NCBI RefSeq assembly: GCF_000317595.1
Contig: NZ_AEJC01000191.1
Coordinates: 1 to 64,000, forward strand
DNA: 64,000 bases
Direction of reading: 5' to 3'
DNA from: Streptomyces ipomoeae 91-03
GTDB taxonomy: Bacteria > Actinomycetota > Actinomycetes > Streptomycetales > Streptomycetaceae
A program made the translations under genes and the position numbers. Below, in pieces: positions 61,836 through 64,000 of this stretch. A model generated the notes under the pieces. The model saw only the letters and a list, made by a program, of their open reading frames with translations. It searched no databases and was not told the DNA's origin. Position 1 is the stretch's first letter, and each line of letters begins with the position of its first letter.

Positions 61836-64000
61836 ATGGAGAAGCTCGGGGCGGGGGATCCACAGAGGATCGGGGCCTACCGGTTGCTCGCGCGGCTGGG
61901 AGCCGGCGGGATGGGGATGGTGTACCTGGCCCGCTCCGACCGCGGTCGTACCGTCGCTGTGAAGCTCGTCCGGCGTGAGCTGGCCGTGCAGGAGGAGTTC
62001 CGGGCGCGGTTCCGCCAGGAGGTGGCGGCCGCGCGGCAGGTCGGCGGGTACTGGACCGCACCGGTGCTGGACGCGGACACCGAGGCCGAGATCCCCTGGG
62101 TCGCCACCGGGTACGTCGCCGGGCCGTCCCTGCAGACCGTGGTCGGGCGGGACCACGGGGCGCTGCCCGAGCGTTCCGTACGGATCCTCGCCGCCGGGCT
62201 CGCGCACGCGCTGGAGGACATCCACGCCGCCGGGCTCATCCACCGGGACCTCAAGCCGTCCAACGTGCTGATCACGATCGACGGGCCGCGCGTCATCGAC
62301 TTCGGTATCGCGCGGGCGCTGGAGACGGTCACCGACGGCGGGCTCACCCGTACCGGCGCGGTCGTCGGGTCGCCGGGGTTCATGGCGCCCGAGCAGGTGC
62401 GGGGCGACCGCATCACCCCCGCCTGCGACGTCTTCTGCCTCGGCTCCATCCTCGCCTACGCCGCCACCGGCAACCTCCCCTTCGGCGCCGCCAACTCCGG
62501 TGTCCACGCGCTGATGTACCGCATCGCCGAGGAAGAGCCCGACCTGGCGGGGCTGCCCGAAGGGCTCTACCACCTCGTACGGCAGTGCCTGCGCAAGGAC
62601 CCCACCGCCCGTCCGACGCTGGCCCAGATCCTGCTGCGGACGGGGGCCGAGGACACCGTCTTCGCCGGCCGGTCCCGCGACCCCTGGCTGCCGAGTGCCC
62701 TCGTGGCCCAACTGGGGCGGCACGCGGTGCAGTTGCTGGATGCCGAGGATCCGGAGGAGGCGCCGGGAGAGGAGCCGGGGACAGCGGAGGGCACGCCGGG
62801 GGCGGTGCCGCTTGGGAAAGCCGCGGGAGCCGCGGGTGCTCCGGGGGCGGTGGGGACGGACAGCGAGGGAGCGGCGGTGACTCCTGGGGAGGACGGTCGG
62901 GCAGGAGCGCCCGGTCTCACCGAGCAGCCGCCCGCCGCCGCGCCCGCGACTCCGCCCGGGCCCGCTTCCGCGACTCCGCCCGGCCCGGCGACCCCGCCCT
63001 CGGCTCCGGCCGAGCACGCCTCCGCCGCGCCCGACGGTGGTGCCGTACCGCCCCCGCCGGGTACGCCGGGTTCGGCCCCGCTGGACCGGTTGCCCACGCA
63101 GATCGTGGGGGCGGCGGGCTCCCAGCCGCCTCCGCCGAGCGCGCCGCCCGGACAGGGACCCGCACCCGCCGGGTACGGCTTCCCGCAGCAGCCGCAGCAG
63201 CACCCGCAGGGGCCTGCGGGGTACGGACAGCAGCCGGGCGCCGTCCCCAGCCATGGGCCGGGCGCCGCTCCCGGCTACGGGCAGCAGGGGGCCGCCTCCG
63301 GCTACGGGCAGCAAGGCCCGGCCCCCGCCCCCGGGTACGGCTATCCCCAGGGTGCCGCCGCCCCGCAGGCCCCGTACGGCTCGTACGGGCAGGACGGCTC
63401 CCCGTACGGTCACGGTCAGACGCCGTACGGCCATGACCACGGCGGCCCCGGAACCGCTGCCCCCGGTCTCGGCCCGACCCCGCCCTACGGACCGCCCCCC
63501 GTCTACGGCCCCGGCCAAGGAGTCGCCCCCGAACCGTCCCGCAGAAGCGGCCGTTCCTCCGTCCTCCTCGTGATCGTCGCCCTGGTCGTGGCGCTCGGCG
63601 CGGGCGGCACCGTCTACGCGGTGATGAAGAAGGGCGGCGGCAAGGAGGACGACGCCAAGGGGAGTGGGCCGACCACCAGCGCGCCCGCGACCCCGGGGCC
63701 CAGCACACCCGAGCCGTCGGACCCGGCGACGTCGCCGGAGCCGACCACCGAGTCCCCGGACGCCGGGACGATCCCCGAGGAGTTCCTCGGCACCTGGAAC
63801 GCGGCCCTCGGCGGCGCCGACAGCGAGGACACCCGTGAACTCGTCATCCAGCAGGGCGAGGTCGGCGACACGGTGCTCTCCCTCACGGCGGACGGCCCGC
63901 TCGAAGGGGGCGGCACGTACCACTGTGTGTTCGAGGCGGAGCTGACGGAGGAACCGGCCGACGGCGGCCCTCTCCAGATCGGCCCCTCCACCGTCACCGT
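61836..64000 (+). CDS. Transmembrane serine/threonine protein kinase 2 (partial at the right edge)
   Basis: At least 721 residues, frame open to the window end. Kinase domain at 1-270: LGAGGMGMVYLARS, VAVKLVRRE, HRDLKPSNVLI near 135, DFGIARA, SPGFMAPEQVRG. A long Ala/Pro/Gly/Gln linker (320-565) with PYG/GYGQQ repeats follows, then a membrane helix near 571 (SVLLVIVALVVALGAGGTVY) and an outer domain starting IPEEFLGTWNAALGGADSED. That start is shared with the second outer module of kinase 1 (IPEEFLGRWEFVDLEG), so the two kinases are paralogues. Confidence 0.92.
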   Translation, partial: MEKLGAGDPQRIGAYRLLARLGAGGMGMVYLARSDRGRTVAVKLVRRELAVQEEFRARFRQEVAAARQVGGYWTAPVLDADTEAEIPWVATGYVAGPSLQTVVGRDHGALPERSVRILAAGLAHALEDIHAAGLIHRDLKPSNVLITIDGPRVIDFGIARALETVTDGGLTRTGAVVGSPGFMAPEQVRGDRITPACDVFCLGSILAYAATGNLPFGAANSGVHALMYRIAEEEPDLAGLPEGLYHLVRQCLRKDPTARPTLAQILLRTGAEDTVFAGRSRDPWLPSALVAQLGRHAVQLLDAEDPEEAPGEEPGTAEGTPGAVPLGKAAGAAGAPGAVGTDSEGAAVTPGEDGRAGAPGLTEQPPAAAPATPPGPASATPPGPATPPSAPAEHASAAPDGGAVPPPPGTPGSAPLDRLPTQIVGAAGSQPPPPSAPPGQGPAPAGYGFPQQPQQHPQGPAGYGQQPGAVPSHGPGAAPGYGQQGAASGYGQQGPAPAPGYGYPQGAAAPQAPYGSYGQDGSPYGHGQTPYGHDHGGPGTAAPGLGPTPPYGPPPVYGPGQGVAPEPSRRSGRSSVLLVIVALVVALGAGGTVYAVMKKGGGKEDDAKGSGPTTSAPATPGPSTPEPSDPATSPEPTTESPDAGTIPEEFLGTWNAALGGADSEDTRELVIQQGEVGDTVLSLTADGPLEGGGTYHCVFEAELTEEPADGGPLQIGPSTVT

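Overview
This is chromosomal DNA of a high-GC actinomycete, almost certainly a Streptomyces. Support comes from the GC bias at third codon positions, frequent GTG starts, a HAIR (HspR) operator before clpB, WhiJ-type helix-turn-helix/DUF397 modules, PASTA-less serine/threonine kinases with secreted sensor domains, and a CYP107U-like P450. From memory the backbone (clpB, aminotransferase, spermidine-synthase-like gene, pyrE, fba, kynurenine genes, P450, purA, kinases) follows the S. coelicolor SCO36xx region, read in reverse. No rRNA, tRNA, CRISPR array or prophage was seen.

Layout. 1-5.4 kb: end of a SigB-type sigma factor gene, an F420-dependent PPOX protein, clpB, a YbjN protein and a convergent aminotransferase. 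5.5-7.3 kb: four adjacent genes for small membrane proteins with a conserved SWW motif and Cys/Gly/Ser-rich tails, with repeated leader DNA. 7.7-18.6 kb: housekeeping block (DUF2617, spermidine-synthase-like protein, SRPBCC membrane protein, aldose epimerase, pyrE, fba, an MFS exporter, a subtilase with a separate propeptide-like partner, DUF3151). 18.9-22.4 kb: tryptophan-to-anthranilate genes (tryptophan dioxygenase, kynureninase, a probable formamidase). 22.5-29.9 kb: DUF1023 hydrolase, acyltransferase and two paralogous two-component systems. A 20-bp box precedes both the hydrolase and the second system. 30-36 kb: P450, Uma2 protein, ABC-2 exporter with a divergent MarR-type regulator. 36-38.7 kb: secreted NucA/NucB nuclease, an unknown downstream protein and an HTH protein.

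The accessory core is 38.7-45.6 kb. It holds a frameshifted HATPase gene in an operon with two small ORFs, a divergent DUF5753 regulator with DUF397, a second DUF5753/DUF6879 module, and an ATP-grasp RiPP (graspetide-type) cluster of precursor, ATP-grasp ligase and PIMT-like methyltransferase. A second DUF397 gene follows, preceded by a remnant of a regulator gene. Identical 10-bp-period direct repeats (TGCAATC) precede two of these transcription units and may be the regulator's operator.

45.6-64 kb: a divergent hemC paralogue, a TIGR04222-type protein with a Gly/Cys tail, an APC permease, a degenerate diacylglycerol-kinase-like gene, purA, a complete 942-bp IS5-family element inserted in the stop codon of a kinase gene, a GT2/GT-C fusion with a GntR regulator, a His/Cys (caspase/CHAT-like) protein, a class III aminotransferase and a second kinase that runs off the window.

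The window is unusually rich in minisatellites. Three unrelated genes carry in-frame 36-bp repeats, and 28-, 24-, ~18-, 16- and 15-bp arrays also occur. Function calls rest on motifs and family knowledge. No database search was run.
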